A DNA stretch of 60,993 nucleotides from an uncultured Rubripirellula sp. (lineage in GTDB: Bacteria; Planctomycetota; Planctomycetia; Pirellulales; Pirellulaceae), in contig CALIBL010000015.1 of NCBI GenBank assembly GCA_938045805.1, positions 1-60,993 of the forward strand. Reading direction: 5' to 3'. Numbering within the stretch: position 1 is the first letter of the stretch; the number at the start of each line of letters is the position of its first letter. A program made the position numbers and the translations under genes. The notes under the pieces were generated by a model. It worked only from the letters and a program-made list of their open reading frames with translations. It made no database searches and was not told the DNA's origin. Below are positions 1-10,068 of this stretch, piece by piece.

Positions 1-122
1 GGTGGGCTATTCGGTGACGACTGGCTGGCAGCGAGTGATTGGGAAAACAAGTTCATCCATTCAAACCACTTTGATTTGCACCCATTGCGGTGTAGATCCT
101 GAAAGTTTGGCAGAGACCCTCG

Positions 123-3100
123 ATGATCGAACGAAGCAAAACCAAAGCGAAGTATCCCAAGCGCGATCGTGCTGCCCGATTGAATAAGAAGCGTCGATTG
201 ACGATGGAGGGTTTGGAGGCCAGACAATTGTTGGCAGCCGAGATCTATCTTCCAAACGTCGATCTCGACACGTATGACGGCCCGCGAAATGTCGGTGCGG
301 TTCAGGCTCTGCAGATGTCAGAGCGAGAGCAGCTGACTGAATCAGGCAAGAACGACGTTATTGGAAAGGCTCAGATCATTCCTTTGGGAAATGGTCCTGG
401 ACAAAACGATACGATCGACCTTCGTGGGGCGATGCAGTATCAGATTTTCTCATCCAATCCAGGATCGTTTTCAGTTGACATCGATACCTTTGGCTTTGAT
501 CTGAAAGCAGGGGACATTCTCGACATCTCCGCATTCGGTACTGCTGGCACAATCGACTTGTTCTACGGTAATGGAACTTATTGGTTTGGTACCGAGCAGG
601 TAAATGGCCTTTTCCTACCGCCCGACTCACCGATTCAAACCATCGGTAACGCCACCGCATCAGCGGTGATTCCTGAGGATGGTCGGTATTATCTGACCGT
701 GACTCCGATTGACACCAGTTCGAACTATACACTCGGTTTGCGAACCTATCGTCCGATCGCTGAGCAGCTTCCGGTTGGTGTGGGACAGGTCGTGTTCTTG
801 GACTTTGACGGCGGCTTCTATCCCAACTCCCTCTTCAACCCACCAGATCCTGCCACCGGCGCGCCGGCTCCCGGTATTGTCCGCGTTCCATCTTTGCAAG
901 AGTCGCTAGGGAATCTTGGGATTGAGGTTGAGGATACCGCAGCCCTGAATCGTATCATCGATCAGTCGATCGAGGAAATGGAACGTCAGTTTGCCTACCT
1001 CGGCATGAACGCAAACGCGGGTGACTACGATTCCACTGGGATTAAGGGTGAATTTGGAATCACAATTCTGAACAGCCGGGACCACGCGGATCCAGGTAGT
1101 CATCCTCTGGTGACTCGCGTGCTAGCGGGTGGGGGCCCAGTCAATCCGTATGGTGTTTCCTCAACGATTGACGTTGGTAACTTCAGCATGGACGATCTCG
1201 TCATCGCTGAGATCCTCGATCCGCCACCGCTTCCGCTCTCGCCAACGGTCAGCCCGCTCGACTATACCGCGGAATTCCTCGGCTTCTTGATGTCCCATGA
1301 AGTGGGTCACTCCTTCGGACTTCGTCACACCAACGCGATCAACCTTACTTACTCGACCACGGACGCTGGTGGGGGTATTTACAACCCCGGCGGCCCAGAT
1401 GGAATTTGGGGAACGTTGGACGACGAGCCGTATAACTTCCTTGATGACTACTACGGTGACGCCTCGGGCTCAGGCGGTGAAGGAATCTTCGGCACAAACC
1501 GAGTCACCAATGGTTTGGCAAACACCCTCGTCACCGGTTTGGTCGGTGGCACCGTTGCCGGTACGGTCTTCTCGGACTTCAACCGTGATGGCTCGATGAT
1601 TGGAGACGCTGGGTTACCTGGATTCAAAGTCTTTGCCGACCTCAACGCCAATGGTCAGCGCGATGACGGCGAGCCAATGACGCTGAGCGATGCTTTGGGA
1701 CGTTACTCGATCGACGTTCGATCTGGCACCTTTAACATCGTCGCTGAAGGACTTAACGGTTTTGCTGCCACGACTAACCCATCACGAAGCACAACCATCA
1801 CCAACGGTCAGACCTCCGTGGTGAACTTTGGGTTCGCAGAGATCTTCGCGAATATTACCGGTACCGCATTTGTTGACAGTAATGGCAACGGCGCTCCAGA
1901 TAGTTCAGAAGTGGGGCTCGAAGGGGTCTACATTTACGCCGACCTTGATGGCGATGACCGTCCTGATCTTGGAGAACCTGGCGCTGTTACTGGTGCTGAC
2001 GGTACCTACCGAATTAATTTTCCAGGGCCTGGAACCTACACACTTCGCAGTGATCTCGATCCAGGATTCGAGAGAACCTTTCCAGCCAGCGGCGAACATA
2101 CCTTTGAGTATGATGGACTGAGTCTTCCCGACAACTATAACTTTGGCTTCTTGCCGTCACTCGATTTTGGCGATGCTCCCGATTCGTATGCCACCACTGT
2201 TGAAGCAGATGGAGCGAGGCATGGAATCACTGACGGTCTTCATATCGGAGCTACGGTAGATCGTGAGAGCGACGGCTTACCTACCGCCAACGCCTCTGGT
2301 GACGACCTGGACAATCTAGATGATGAGGATGGCGTAAGACTTCTCAGCCCCCTCGGGCCGGGAGCCGCAGCTACCTTTGAAGTAACTGCTACCAACACGA
2401 CGAACTCCAATGCCTACCTTCAAGGATTTTTAGATTTCAATCGCGATGGGATCTTTGGGCTTGGTGAACAGTTTGCAACTAATATTCCGGTTGTTGCTGG
2501 TTCGATCAATGCCACTCACCTTATTACTGTCAACGTTCCTGACGGAATCGATCCAGGTGCCTCGTTCGTTAGATTCCGCCTGAGCCAATCCAGCTCAATC
2601 GGGCCTACCGGTTTTGCGGAAACCGGTGAAGTAGAAGATCATCCAGTCCAAATACTCACAGCAGCAAGGGTTGCGAATGATGATCAGTTCAGTGTCGCTC
2701 GGAATTCACTTTCGAATGCCTTGCCAGTGCTCGGAAATGATTTCCAAACCATTGAAAATCCTTTGTCTATCATCAGCGTCAACACGACAGAGACTGCTGG
2801 GGTAGTTGTGAACAACGGAGACATGCTTTTTTATACGCCGCCCAATGGCTTTGTAGGTCGAGATACTTTGACTTACACCGTTGTTGACTCTGCAGGCAAT
2901 ACCAGCAGCGCAAATGTCGCCATCAATGTTACATTCCAGTCCAACGTCCCAATCGCAGTTGACGATGTCTTTGAAGTACCTCAAGGATCATCGAATCGAG
3001 CGTTGAACGTTCTGGACAACGATGTTGCCAGCGTATTTGGCGGTTTATCAATCACAAGCGTGACTGGCGGTTCGGCCGGGGGCGTTCTCAGTATCGTTGC

Positions 3101-5087
3101 TGGTGGTCAGTCAATTCGATACACACCTGCTGCTGGCTTTGCTGGTACGGAACAATTCACCTACAGCATCCAAGACAGTGCAGGCTCGGTTAGCAGTGCG
3201 ACGGTCACTGTTAACTTGTTACCAGGATCGCTATCTGACGACATCGTTGAGTTCTCGATCGAAGTACTTGACGCTCTCAATCGCGATAGGGAAGTGACCA
3301 ATGTGCAGGTGGGGGATGAAGTTCTAGTACGAGTTAGTGTCGACGACCTTAGACTGTTTGCGAATCCTCCGGGCGTCGCATCCGCATTTATTGACCTTCT
3401 CTACACTGATGAATTACTCTCACCGGTCAGTGATTCAGGCAATCCATCTTTCCCATTCGATATTTCGTTCGGATCACTGTTTTCAGCTCTACAGACCGGG
3501 GATGCAACGGTCCCTGGCTTGTTCAACGAAGTGGGGGGAGTGCAGAGCGTAACGGATCAACAAGACCACTTCGGGCCAACTGAATTATTCACTGTTCGCA
3601 TGGAGGCCGTTTCACCTGGAGTGGCCATTTTCCAAACAGATCCTGCAGATGCTGAAATAAGCGAAACTGTTGTATTAGGTGCTGACGTTGCGTTAACTCC
3701 TAGTCAATTAAGACTCGGGTCAGCCGAACTGGTCATATCACCGGCATCGGATAATTTCACCTCCGCTGTGGATGATTCGTTCCCCGCCGGCTTAGACTCG
3801 GATGGGAACCTGATCTCGAGTAATTTTCAGTCCGCAAATCGACTTGATGTACTTAGAAATGACAACTTGGGACCGACGGGCATCATCCGAGAATTTGGGA
3901 TTTTGTCCAACCCTTCATTTGGAAGTGTCACCATTAATGACAATGGAACGCCTTCCAATCTGAATGATGACTATATTGATTATCGTGCGAACCAGAATGT
4001 AGATGGTCTTGATTCATTTACTTACTTGATCGTGACAGATGATAACGTTCGAAGTATTGCGGAAGTCACTTTGGCTTTAGGCAACCAGAATGGTCAGGCT
4101 CGTGTCTCTTATGACTTCGCGCTAGTTAGTGGCGACGGCTCAGGAACCCCTATTTCAGAAATCGAAGTCGGTGATCGCTTCGGACTTGAAGTACGTGCGA
4201 CGGATTTAACACCGTTTACTTCAAACTTTGTCTTTGCAGGGTATTTAGATGTTCTTTACGACACCGGCATGATTGCTCCGTCGGATACGCCAGCCTATGC
4301 AAATGACGAGTTTAATTTTGATGTAGATTTCCATAGCCTCTATTCCGAAGACGCAGCAGTTGGCACTGCGGTAACTCCGGGTATCATTGATGAATTTGGA
4401 ACCGTGTGGAGTCGTGCTGACGACGCGGGAGCCTCTAATCCAGCTCTGATTGCGACCATCTATTTTGATGCCATCAGCCCCGGAGTTGCGAGTATTGTGG
4501 GATCTCCCGCGGATGCGTCTCCTTTCCAAGATACACTTCTCTTTAATGTAGATGATCCGATTGACCGATCGCTGCTGAGGTTCGAGTCACTTGAATTCAT
4601 CATTGGTGCTGGAGCACCAAATCAGAACTCATCGTTCAACATGGACGTGAACGACGACGGCTTGGTTTCTCCGATCGATGCACTGCTGGTCATCAACCAG
4701 ATGAATCGTGACTCGGTTTCCGGGGAAGGTGAGCAGTCGAGCCGCAATGGCAAGCGATACTACACCGACGTCAATGGCGATAATCGCACCACAGCTCTCG
4801 ATGCATTGCAGGTGATCAATTACCTGAAACGAGCATCGTCCTCGCAGGGAAGTGGCGAACAGATCGCTCTCCTGAGCGACTCGGATAACCCACTTAGCAC
4901 CAGCCAAGGCAGTGATGCTTTCTTCGCTGAACTTGCTGGCAATAGCGGTGGCAAGATCGCATCGTTCGATTCAGCTGCGACCGGAAGCTCCTCTTCGAGC
5001 AACGCTACCGTGGATGACTCATCGACCGACGATAACGACGACATCTATTCCGTCTTAGCGGATGATGTAGACGGCCGCTGGGCTTAG
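123..5087 (+). CDS. Giant secreted metzincin-like protein with SdrD-like, GEVED, Ig-like, cohesin-like and dockerin domains
   Basis: This is a probable exported, multi-domain surface protein of 1654 residues. The basic N-terminus followed by LEARQLLAAE (about residues 31-40) is the LExRxLLA signature common on large planctomycete secreted proteins. A PPC-like beta domain (about 80-205) precedes a zinc-protease region with H392-E-x-x-H396-x-x-G-x-x-H402, the metzincin motif. Two SdrD/Cna-B-like units rich in D/N/G follow (about 478-675). A DFGDAPDSY block and the GEVEDH motif lie near 834-840, then two Ig/cadherin-like repeats (about 848-1036). Two mutually similar cohesin-like blocks (about 1037-1207 and 1327-1497) flank another Ig-like unit. 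The C-terminus has two dockerin F-hand loops starting at D1508 (DVNDDG) and D1549 (DVNGDN). The ATG at 123 is preceded by AGAGA. Proteolysis is likely from the motif; substrate and location are inferred. Confidence 0.88.
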   Translation: MIERSKTKAKYPKRDRAARLNKKRRLTMEGLEARQLLAAEIYLPNVDLDTYDGPRNVGAVQALQMSEREQLTESGKNDVIGKAQIIPLGNGPGQNDTIDLRGAMQYQIFSSNPGSFSVDIDTFGFDLKAGDILDISAFGTAGTIDLFYGNGTYWFGTEQVNGLFLPPDSPIQTIGNATASAVIPEDGRYYLTVTPIDTSSNYTLGLRTYRPIAEQLPVGVGQVVFLDFDGGFYPNSLFNPPDPATGAPAPGIVRVPSLQESLGNLGIEVEDTAALNRIIDQSIEEMERQFAYLGMNANAGDYDSTGIKGEFGITILNSRDHADPGSHPLVTRVLAGGGPVNPYGVSSTIDVGNFSMDDLVIAEILDPPPLPLSPTVSPLDYTAEFLGFLMSHEVGHSFGLRHTNAINLTYSTTDAGGGIYNPGGPDGIWGTLDDEPYNFLDDYYGDASGSGGEGIFGTNRVTNGLANTLVTGLVGGTVAGTVFSDFNRDGSMIGDAGLPGFKVFADLNANGQRDDGEPMTLSDALGRYSIDVRSGTFNIVAEGLNGFAATTNPSRSTTITNGQTSVVNFGFAEIFANITGTAFVDSNGNGAPDSSEVGLEGVYIYADLDGDDRPDLGEPGAVTGADGTYRINFPGPGTYTLRSDLDPGFERTFPASGEHTFEYDGLSLPDNYNFGFLPSLDFGDAPDSYATTVEADGARHGITDGLHIGATVDRESDGLPTANASGDDLDNLDDEDGVRLLSPLGPGAAATFEVTATNTTNSNAYLQGFLDFNRDGIFGLGEQFATNIPVVAGSINATHLITVNVPDGIDPGASFVRFRLSQSSSIGPTGFAETGEVEDHPVQILTAARVANDDQFSVARNSLSNALPVLGNDFQTIENPLSIISVNTTETAGVVVNNGDMLFYTPPNGFVGRDTLTYTVVDSAGNTSSANVAINVTFQSNVPIAVDDVFEVPQGSSNRALNVLDNDVASVFGGLSITSVTGGSAGGVLSIVAGGQSIRYTPAAGFAGTEQFTYSIQDSAGSVSSATVTVNLLPGSLSDDIVEFSIEVLDALNRDREVTNVQVGDEVLVRVSVDDLRLFANPPGVASAFIDLLYTDELLSPVSDSGNPSFPFDISFGSLFSALQTGDATVPGLFNEVGGVQSVTDQQDHFGPTELFTVRMEAVSPGVAIFQTDPADAEISETVVLGADVALTPSQLRLGSAELVISPASDNFTSAVDDSFPAGLDSDGNLISSNFQSANRLDVLRNDNLGPTGIIREFGILSNPSFGSVTINDNGTPSNLNDDYIDYRANQNVDGLDSFTYLIVTDDNVRSIAEVTLALGNQNGQARVSYDFALVSGDGSGTPISEIEVGDRFGLEVRATDLTPFTSNFVFAGYLDVLYDTGMIAPSDTPAYANDEFNFDVDFHSLYSEDAAVGTAVTPGIIDEFGTVWSRADDAGASNPALIATIYFDAISPGVASIVGSPADASPFQDTLLFNVDDPIDRSLLRFESLEFIIGAGAPNQNSSFNMDVNDDGLVSPIDALLVINQMNRDSVSGEGEQSSRNGKRYYTDVNGDNRTTALDALQVINYLKRASSSQGSGEQIALLSDSDNPLSTSQGSDAFFAELAGNSGGKIASFDSAATGSSSSSNATVDDSSTDDNDDIYSVLADDVDGRWA

Positions 5088-5136
5088 CCTAAGCCCTCAG
5101 TAGGACGAACACCGTTCGCAAAATGAACCGACGAAG

Positions 5137-5170
5137 AACGCCAAGTACTAACGGGTGCTTGGCGTTTTTT
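5137..5170 (+). terminator. Rho-independent terminator of the giant surface-protein gene
   Basis: A perfect 9-bp inverted repeat, AACGCCAAG (5137-5145) and CTTGGCGTT (5158-5166), has a 12-base loop and is followed by further T residues to 5170. It lies about 50 bases after the stop of the gene ending at 5087. Both the stem and the T tract are directly visible, so this is the strongest terminator in the window. Confidence 0.85.
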
Positions 5171-5379
5171 CATTGCTAAATCTCGTCAACGGATCTGGCG
5201 TCACCACAGCGTTTGGTGGCGGGTGCAGGCCAACCGCTTCTGCGATTTGCGATTTTTCTGATTGATCAGAACCAAGTTTTCCCAATTTCACTTGCCAACA
5301 GCTGCCGCTAGGTGCCACCATTAACTAGGCGCCAAGATTCATATCGAGCGTCCGTTCCCACACATCCGCAGGAAGTCGC

Positions 5380-7410
5380 TTGTCTTTCAAACCATTTGCT
5401 GTTCAATGCCTTACGTGCGCTAGCCAATTGCGTGTCAATGATCCGAGTATCGTTGGCAGCATTGCGACCTGCCCGAAGTGTCAATCCATGGTAGAAATTC
5501 TGCCGCCGGATTCGGAGCTCGTGGTGGCAGAGCCGAGTGCTCGGTCAGACCGAACACCCGAGTTCGATAGCCAAGCAATCACCGAAGAAGCTATTGGCGG
5601 TCCTGAGCACCCAAGCACGCTCGGTTTGGCTCCGCCCACCGTTTCTGGTTTTTCGGATGACGAAGCTACCTCTTCTGACGCTCCACCCATCAGTGGATCA
5701 GAAGAGATCTCATGGCAGAGTGACGAAACACGTCGAAAACGTCAGATTGGATTGATCGTTGCGATCTCCGCTGTCAGCTTGACAGTTTGTGTAGCTGGAT
5801 TCGGATGGTTCATTAGTTCTTGGCAGAAAGAACAGTCAGTCGTCGAAAACACAGAAGTACAAACCGGAACTCTAGGATCCGATGAGACGCGACTTGATCA
5901 AACCGAAGTTGTCGATGCTTCACAAACATCAGACGAAAACAACTCGCAAGTCTCACAGACTGGAGGAGAAACAGGATCGGCAAGTCCTGACTCCGATGCC
6001 GACCAATCCCCGATGAACAACACACTCAGCGACGCAACGGCTGAAGCTGCTACCAACCCGCAAGACAACCCAAAGCCATCTTCGGATGCAAATACCAACT
6101 CAAATGTACCATCGGATTTGCTGCCTGTTTCGCCGTTGGAGGATGTGACAAATCCTGCAGCCAAGGCTGATACAGGCGGAAGACCAGAACCCATTGCCGA
6201 GGATATGAATGAGGCATCAGGGATGCAAGATTTACCACCTGGCCTCGAACAATACACACGGTTTCTGCTGGAAGAGGGTGCCGTGGAGAAACCCAACTTG
6301 GAAGCGCCACCAAGCATGGACGAATTGGACATTGATGAGGCGACGCGTGAACCAGACAGCCCAGTCACACCCGTTCGTCCGAAAGAAATCAACATTGATG
6401 CTGCGCTCGCAATCAAACTGGCTGTTGATGGTCAGGGATACGCTTTGCCAGAGCTTGCGCTTCTTGTGAGTCAGATCACTGGTGTCCCAATCCAACTCGA
6501 CTGGGTTTCTTTTGACCTCGCGCAGATTGATCTAACTACGACTCTCACTTTACCGCAAGGTTGGAAACCGGCCCACGAACTACTTCAATCGGCAATCGAA
6601 CCGATTGGAGGTGAACTGAGGAATGAGGAATCCTTAGTCACCATCACGCTAAGTGACAAAGCGTTCGCAGAGTCTTTTTCGCAATTAACTGACCTGGGCG
6701 ACTTCAACGAGGGAAAAGCTTCTGCCTCTAAAATGCTGGTAGAATTGCTCCAAGTTGAAACAGCCGATGGCGTACCCGACTTTTCTGCCGGTAACCGCGA
6801 AGATCAGCAACTCTCTGGGATCGTGATCGAATCATTGCGATTGGTTCGGGGTGTACCTTCAAAGATTGACGATGAGTACCTCGATCGCTGGACTTGGAAC
6901 CCCGCTAATCAGTCCGTTGGATGGACCGAACCGATTGAGGGACAAAGCTTTCCTCAATCGGATACACCAATGTCAGTCGCCGAGTTCTTGCGTCGACTCA
7001 CAAATGAAAACGGTGTCCAAGCACTGATCAATTGGGAGGATCTCGCTGCGAGACGAGTGCACCCGGAGCACGTCTTTCTTCCGCATAGTGCCGCAACGGC
7101 CGCAGACACGATTGACGAAGTCTTTACCTCATTAGGGCTTGGTGCAAGACAGGTTGATCCAAAACATTGGTGGATTGGACAGAATTCAACTTATGACCGT
7201 TTACCCGTTGTGACATGGACCGAACCGCTCTCCGAAGCTTCAGCCGCTGAGAAATCGCAAATCCAAGAACGACTGAATCAGGTGATCAGTCCTGAGAATT
7301 ATCGACTTGCCATTGATGAGAGTACCCAACGTGCTTTTTTAGTCTTGCCAAGGTATCTGGCCGCTCAATTGCCGAAATTTCTACAGGGACTTACCGTGGC
7401 GAGTCCATAA
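5380..7410 (+). CDS. Zinc-ribbon, single-membrane-span protein with STN-like C-terminal repeats
   Basis: The family is not recognised by name. The N-terminus carries two CxxC pairs (C10/C13 and C31/C34, the second reading CPKC), a zinc-ribbon arrangement seen at the front of many planctomycete membrane proteins. A basic stretch (RRKRQ) leads into one membrane helix (about 123-145). A long Ser/Asp/Asn/Thr/Pro-rich low-complexity linker (about 150-325) follows. The C-terminal half (about 340-676) contains two stretches that resemble the short secretin/TonB N-terminal (STN-like) fold, near 350-430 and 525-610; this is pattern judgement only. The start is TTG at 5380 with AGGAAG just upstream, and it places the first CxxC near the N-terminus. 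Expected topology is zinc ribbon inside and C-terminal domain outside. Confidence 0.75.
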   Translation: MSFKPFAVQCLTCASQLRVNDPSIVGSIATCPKCQSMVEILPPDSELVVAEPSARSDRTPEFDSQAITEEAIGGPEHPSTLGLAPPTVSGFSDDEATSSDAPPISGSEEISWQSDETRRKRQIGLIVAISAVSLTVCVAGFGWFISSWQKEQSVVENTEVQTGTLGSDETRLDQTEVVDASQTSDENNSQVSQTGGETGSASPDSDADQSPMNNTLSDATAEAATNPQDNPKPSSDANTNSNVPSDLLPVSPLEDVTNPAAKADTGGRPEPIAEDMNEASGMQDLPPGLEQYTRFLLEEGAVEKPNLEAPPSMDELDIDEATREPDSPVTPVRPKEINIDAALAIKLAVDGQGYALPELALLVSQITGVPIQLDWVSFDLAQIDLTTTLTLPQGWKPAHELLQSAIEPIGGELRNEESLVTITLSDKAFAESFSQLTDLGDFNEGKASASKMLVELLQVETADGVPDFSAGNREDQQLSGIVIESLRLVRGVPSKIDDEYLDRWTWNPANQSVGWTEPIEGQSFPQSDTPMSVAEFLRRLTNENGVQALINWEDLAARRVHPEHVFLPHSAATAADTIDEVFTSLGLGARQVDPKHWWIGQNSTYDRLPVVTWTEPLSEASAAEKSQIQERLNQVISPENYRLAIDESTQRAFLVLPRYLAAQLPKFLQGLTVASP

Positions 7411-7496
7411 GATGTTAGAGGGGCATGAAACCTGATCGAACAGACACTGAGATGGGTGTTTAATCAACAACGCCGAATAACATCGACCCCTCATTG

Positions 7497-8318
7497 CTAC
7501 GCCGCAGCAGTCTGATCTGTGGCAACAGGGATTCGCAGCACGAAAGCAGTTCCACGTCCTACGGTACTTTCAACTCGGATGCGTCCACGATGTGCATCGA
7601 TGATTTCCTTGCAGGCGGCTAAACCAAGGCCTGTGCCTCCCTTACCCGATTCATCGGGGCCAGCTTTAGTGCTGTAGAACGCATCAAAGATTCGGGGAAG
7701 TTTTTCTCTCGGAATGCCTTCACCCGAATCTCGAACAATCAGTTCGACGAACTTTTCATCTGCGGCTGGGCGGAGACAAACCAAGATGGTTCCGCCCTCA
7801 GGCATCGCTTGGCGAGCATTGATCAACAGGTTCAGCAGCACCCGTTGTATCTGATTACCGTTGGCCATCGCACAAGGTGTTTCAGGTTGAATGTCAAGTT
7901 CGACAGAAACACGATACTTACGCATTTCCCTTTCAAGAAGCAGCATTGCATCTTGGATAATCGAACCAAGGTCCGTAGGCGACATGCTGTCGCTTCGGTT
8001 GCGAGCTTGTGCGAGGATCGTCTGTGTGATTTTGGCGGCTCTCTCGGATGCTTCCAAGATTTTGTTCAGCGCCTTATCCCGACTCGCATCGTCACGATTT
8101 CGAATACCTAAACGTGCGTAGTTAAGGATCGTCATCAAAATGTTATTGAATTCATGAGTCGCTGTGCTCGTTAATTCTCCGAGAGCAGCTAAAGCCTGAG
8201 TTCTGCGGAGTTCACTCTTGAGTGCATCCAGTTGGACGCTCATATGCTTGCTGGAATCCACAACGGGCACCGGCCCACCAACCGAGCTTGAAGAAATTTG
8301 ATTCGTTGGAGTCGTCAC
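7497..8318 (-). CDS. Soluble sensor histidine kinase
   Basis: This is a two-component histidine kinase of 273 residues with no membrane span and no recognisable sensor domain, only a short coiled-coil-like lead (about 25-45). The dimerisation/phosphoacceptor box reads ATHEFNN with H55. The HATPase_c part has the N box (N163, N167 in LLNLLINARQ), the G1 box DSGEG (197-201), and the G2 box GGTGLGLAA (about 227-235). All catalytic motifs are intact. No response regulator is adjacent, so it is an orphan kinase here and its input is unknown. It converges on the zinc-ribbon gene ending at 7410. Confidence 0.9.
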   Translation of the reverse strand: MTTPTNQISSSSVGGPVPVVDSSKHMSVQLDALKSELRRTQALAALGELTSTATHEFNNILMTILNYARLGIRNRDDASRDKALNKILEASERAAKITQTILAQARNRSDSMSPTDLGSIIQDAMLLLEREMRKYRVSVELDIQPETPCAMANGNQIQRVLLNLLINARQAMPEGGTILVCLRPAADEKFVELIVRDSGEGIPREKLPRIFDAFYSTKAGPDESGKGGTGLGLAACKEIIDAHRGRIRVESTVGRGTAFVLRIPVATDQTAAA

Positions 8319-8573
8319 GACAAATGGCTTCGTACGAGAATTGCGAGTGAGTTAGCGCGATGGACTTGTTATCGTCGAATTCGGCTCATTCCCTACAGAT
8401 CCAACCATGCCGCCGTCATAAATTGCCACCTCGGCTCGTTGGTTTTGCGATGACCTAGGATTCTCGCCAAACAGACTAGGTAAGTTTTTCCGGTCAGATA
8501 AAAGAGACATCTAGCAGTTGGCCTCTTGAAATCGCTAAGATCATCAGAGCAGGACGCAACAAGGATGATCAAA

Positions 8574-8837
8574 ATGGAAGAAAACGTCGTAAAACGCCTT
8601 CGCAATCGACTCACGGACGCAAAAACGCTTGGCTTTAAAGTCAGGCTGGAACCGCTCGAAGATCAGACGGCGACTTGGTGTGAGATCGCTGGCATCCCCA
8701 CCTTGTTCGTGGATCTGTCACAGCCAGCAGCCGAACAATTGCAGCAAGTGAATGATGCCCTAGATTCTTTTCGACAAGAAAAAAGAAGGCAAAGTATCGC
8801 AATGCGAACAGGAAACCAGGTGGCGACTGCCCGATGA
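8574..8837 (+). CDS. Small hypothetical protein (87 aa)
   Basis: No family is recognised. The product is a small charged, probably cytoplasmic protein with an amphipathic N-terminal helix (MEENVVKRLRNRL), a central stretch with WCEIAG and TLFVDLSQPA that looks like a small alpha/beta fold, and a basic tail. I chose the ATG at 8574 because AAGGA lies about eight bases upstream. The frame stays open upstream to a TTG at 8526, which would add 16 residues without hydrophobic or conserved character. It is divergent from the histidine kinase and precedes the GspF-like gene by 133 bases. Confidence 0.6.
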   Translation: MEENVVKRLRNRLTDAKTLGFKVRLEPLEDQTATWCEIAGIPTLFVDLSQPAAEQLQQVNDALDSFRQEKRRQSIAMRTGNQVATAR

Positions 8838-8970
8838 TTCAATGACCACTGGATTCAGTGATCACTCAGTGACTAAATGGAAACACGGGCATATGACAAA
8901 CCCTTCTCAGAAGAGCATTGCCAGCTAAAAAAATCGTTCACGAGTTCAATCCGCGATTGAAGCCCGACCC

Positions 8971-10011
8971 ATGAAATTACAAACCGCATCCAAATTCAGC
9001 TATCGCCTAGGGACCGGTTTGAGGGCTGGTGCGGACTTAGTTCGGTTGTTGCAGTCAGAAGCTTCATTGGGTTCGACGCGTCACCGCGCAGCGATCTCGC
9101 AATTGGTCCAAGGAACCAAGGAAGGTGAGTCGCTGAGTGATGTGATGCAAAGCAACTCCTATTTTCCGAGACTCATGACATCAATCGTGCGAGTCGGTGA
9201 AGAAACGGGAAAAATAGACGAAGCGTTTTTAACGCTCAGTAAACATTATGAGCACCAAATTGAGACTCGACGCTCCTTCATCAGTTCGATTACTTGGCCA
9301 GCTCTGCAATTAGTCGCAGGCATCATGATCATTTCCATCATGATCTATCTCCTCGGAGTCTTGACGGCCGGCAGTGGTGGTCAGATGACGGATATGCTCG
9401 GACTTGGTCTACGAGGTCCCACAGGCGTTCTGAAATTCTGGCTCTACCTAGCCATCGTTTTTGGTGTGATTGCTGCCTTAATCTTTGCCTTTGCAAGGAA
9501 TCTTGGGGGCGTGCAAAACCTAATCCCACTGATCTATCGCATCCCAATCTTTGGCAGTTCTCTTCAGACGCTTACCATCAGACGCCTTTGCTGGACACTT
9601 TCCATCGCATTGGGAGCAGGAATCGATCCGATTCGTGCAATCACTCTTGGTTTGGATAGCACTGATAGTGACTACTACCGACACGGAGCAGAGAAGGCGA
9701 AGTCAGCAATCCTTGGAGGCGCTTCACTCTCTGAGGCTCTGCGAGCGACCGAAGTACTCCCGACGGATTTCATTCAGAGAGTTGATATCGCGGAGTTCGC
9801 TGGGGTTGACGCTGAATCATTCGCTCATCTTTCCAAAGAATACGACGAGCGCGCAAAGCAAGCGATAAAGATCCTCTCAGGCATTGCCACCGGCGTCGTT
9901 CGCGTTGTCGTCATGGGTGTATTGATTTTCATGATCTTCCGAATCGCATCTTCCGTTTTTGGGTTCTATCAGATTCCTAACGAACCAATTGACCCGCATC
10001 GTCGATTTTAG
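8971..10011 (+). CDS. Type II secretion / type IV pilus inner-membrane protein F (GspF/PilC-like)
   Basis: This is an inner-membrane platform protein family member that connects the assembly ATPase to a pseudopilus or pilus. The 346 residues show two T2SSF domains (about 8-130 and 205-325), each with the helix bundle and the typical phrases GTKEGESLSDVM and VGEETGKIDEAF in the first and GGASLSEAL in the second. Hydrophobic spans lie near 108-131, 155-177 and 306-330, as in GspF/PilC. No GspE-type ATPase, pseudopilin or secretin gene is adjacent, so it is an orphan locus here and must partner with proteins encoded elsewhere, if functional. Confidence 0.88.
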   Translation: MKLQTASKFSYRLGTGLRAGADLVRLLQSEASLGSTRHRAAISQLVQGTKEGESLSDVMQSNSYFPRLMTSIVRVGEETGKIDEAFLTLSKHYEHQIETRRSFISSITWPALQLVAGIMIISIMIYLLGVLTAGSGGQMTDMLGLGLRGPTGVLKFWLYLAIVFGVIAALIFAFARNLGGVQNLIPLIYRIPIFGSSLQTLTIRRLCWTLSIALGAGIDPIRAITLGLDSTDSDYYRHGAEKAKSAILGGASLSEALRATEVLPTDFIQRVDIAEFAGVDAESFAHLSKEYDERAKQAIKILSGIATGVVRVVVMGVLIFMIFRIASSVFGFYQIPNEPIDPHRRF

Positions 10012-10068
10012 CGTCAATGAGGGCCAAAAGACGTTCTGCCTCTAGGTAGCGAATAGCGAAAGTTCATC

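Noticed and set aside
2..187. Short plus-strand frame at the window start
   Set aside because: It overlaps the start of the giant protein gene in another frame and shows no domain, signal or ribosome-binding site.
5898..6416. 172-residue minus-strand frame
   Set aside because: It lies wholly inside the low-complexity part of the zinc-ribbon protein gene; Ser/Ala-rich antisense frames are expected there.
9315..9345. Repeated catcatgatcattt-like bases
   Set aside because: They encode the hydrophobic IMIISIMI helix of the GspF-like protein and are codon repetition, not a repeat element.
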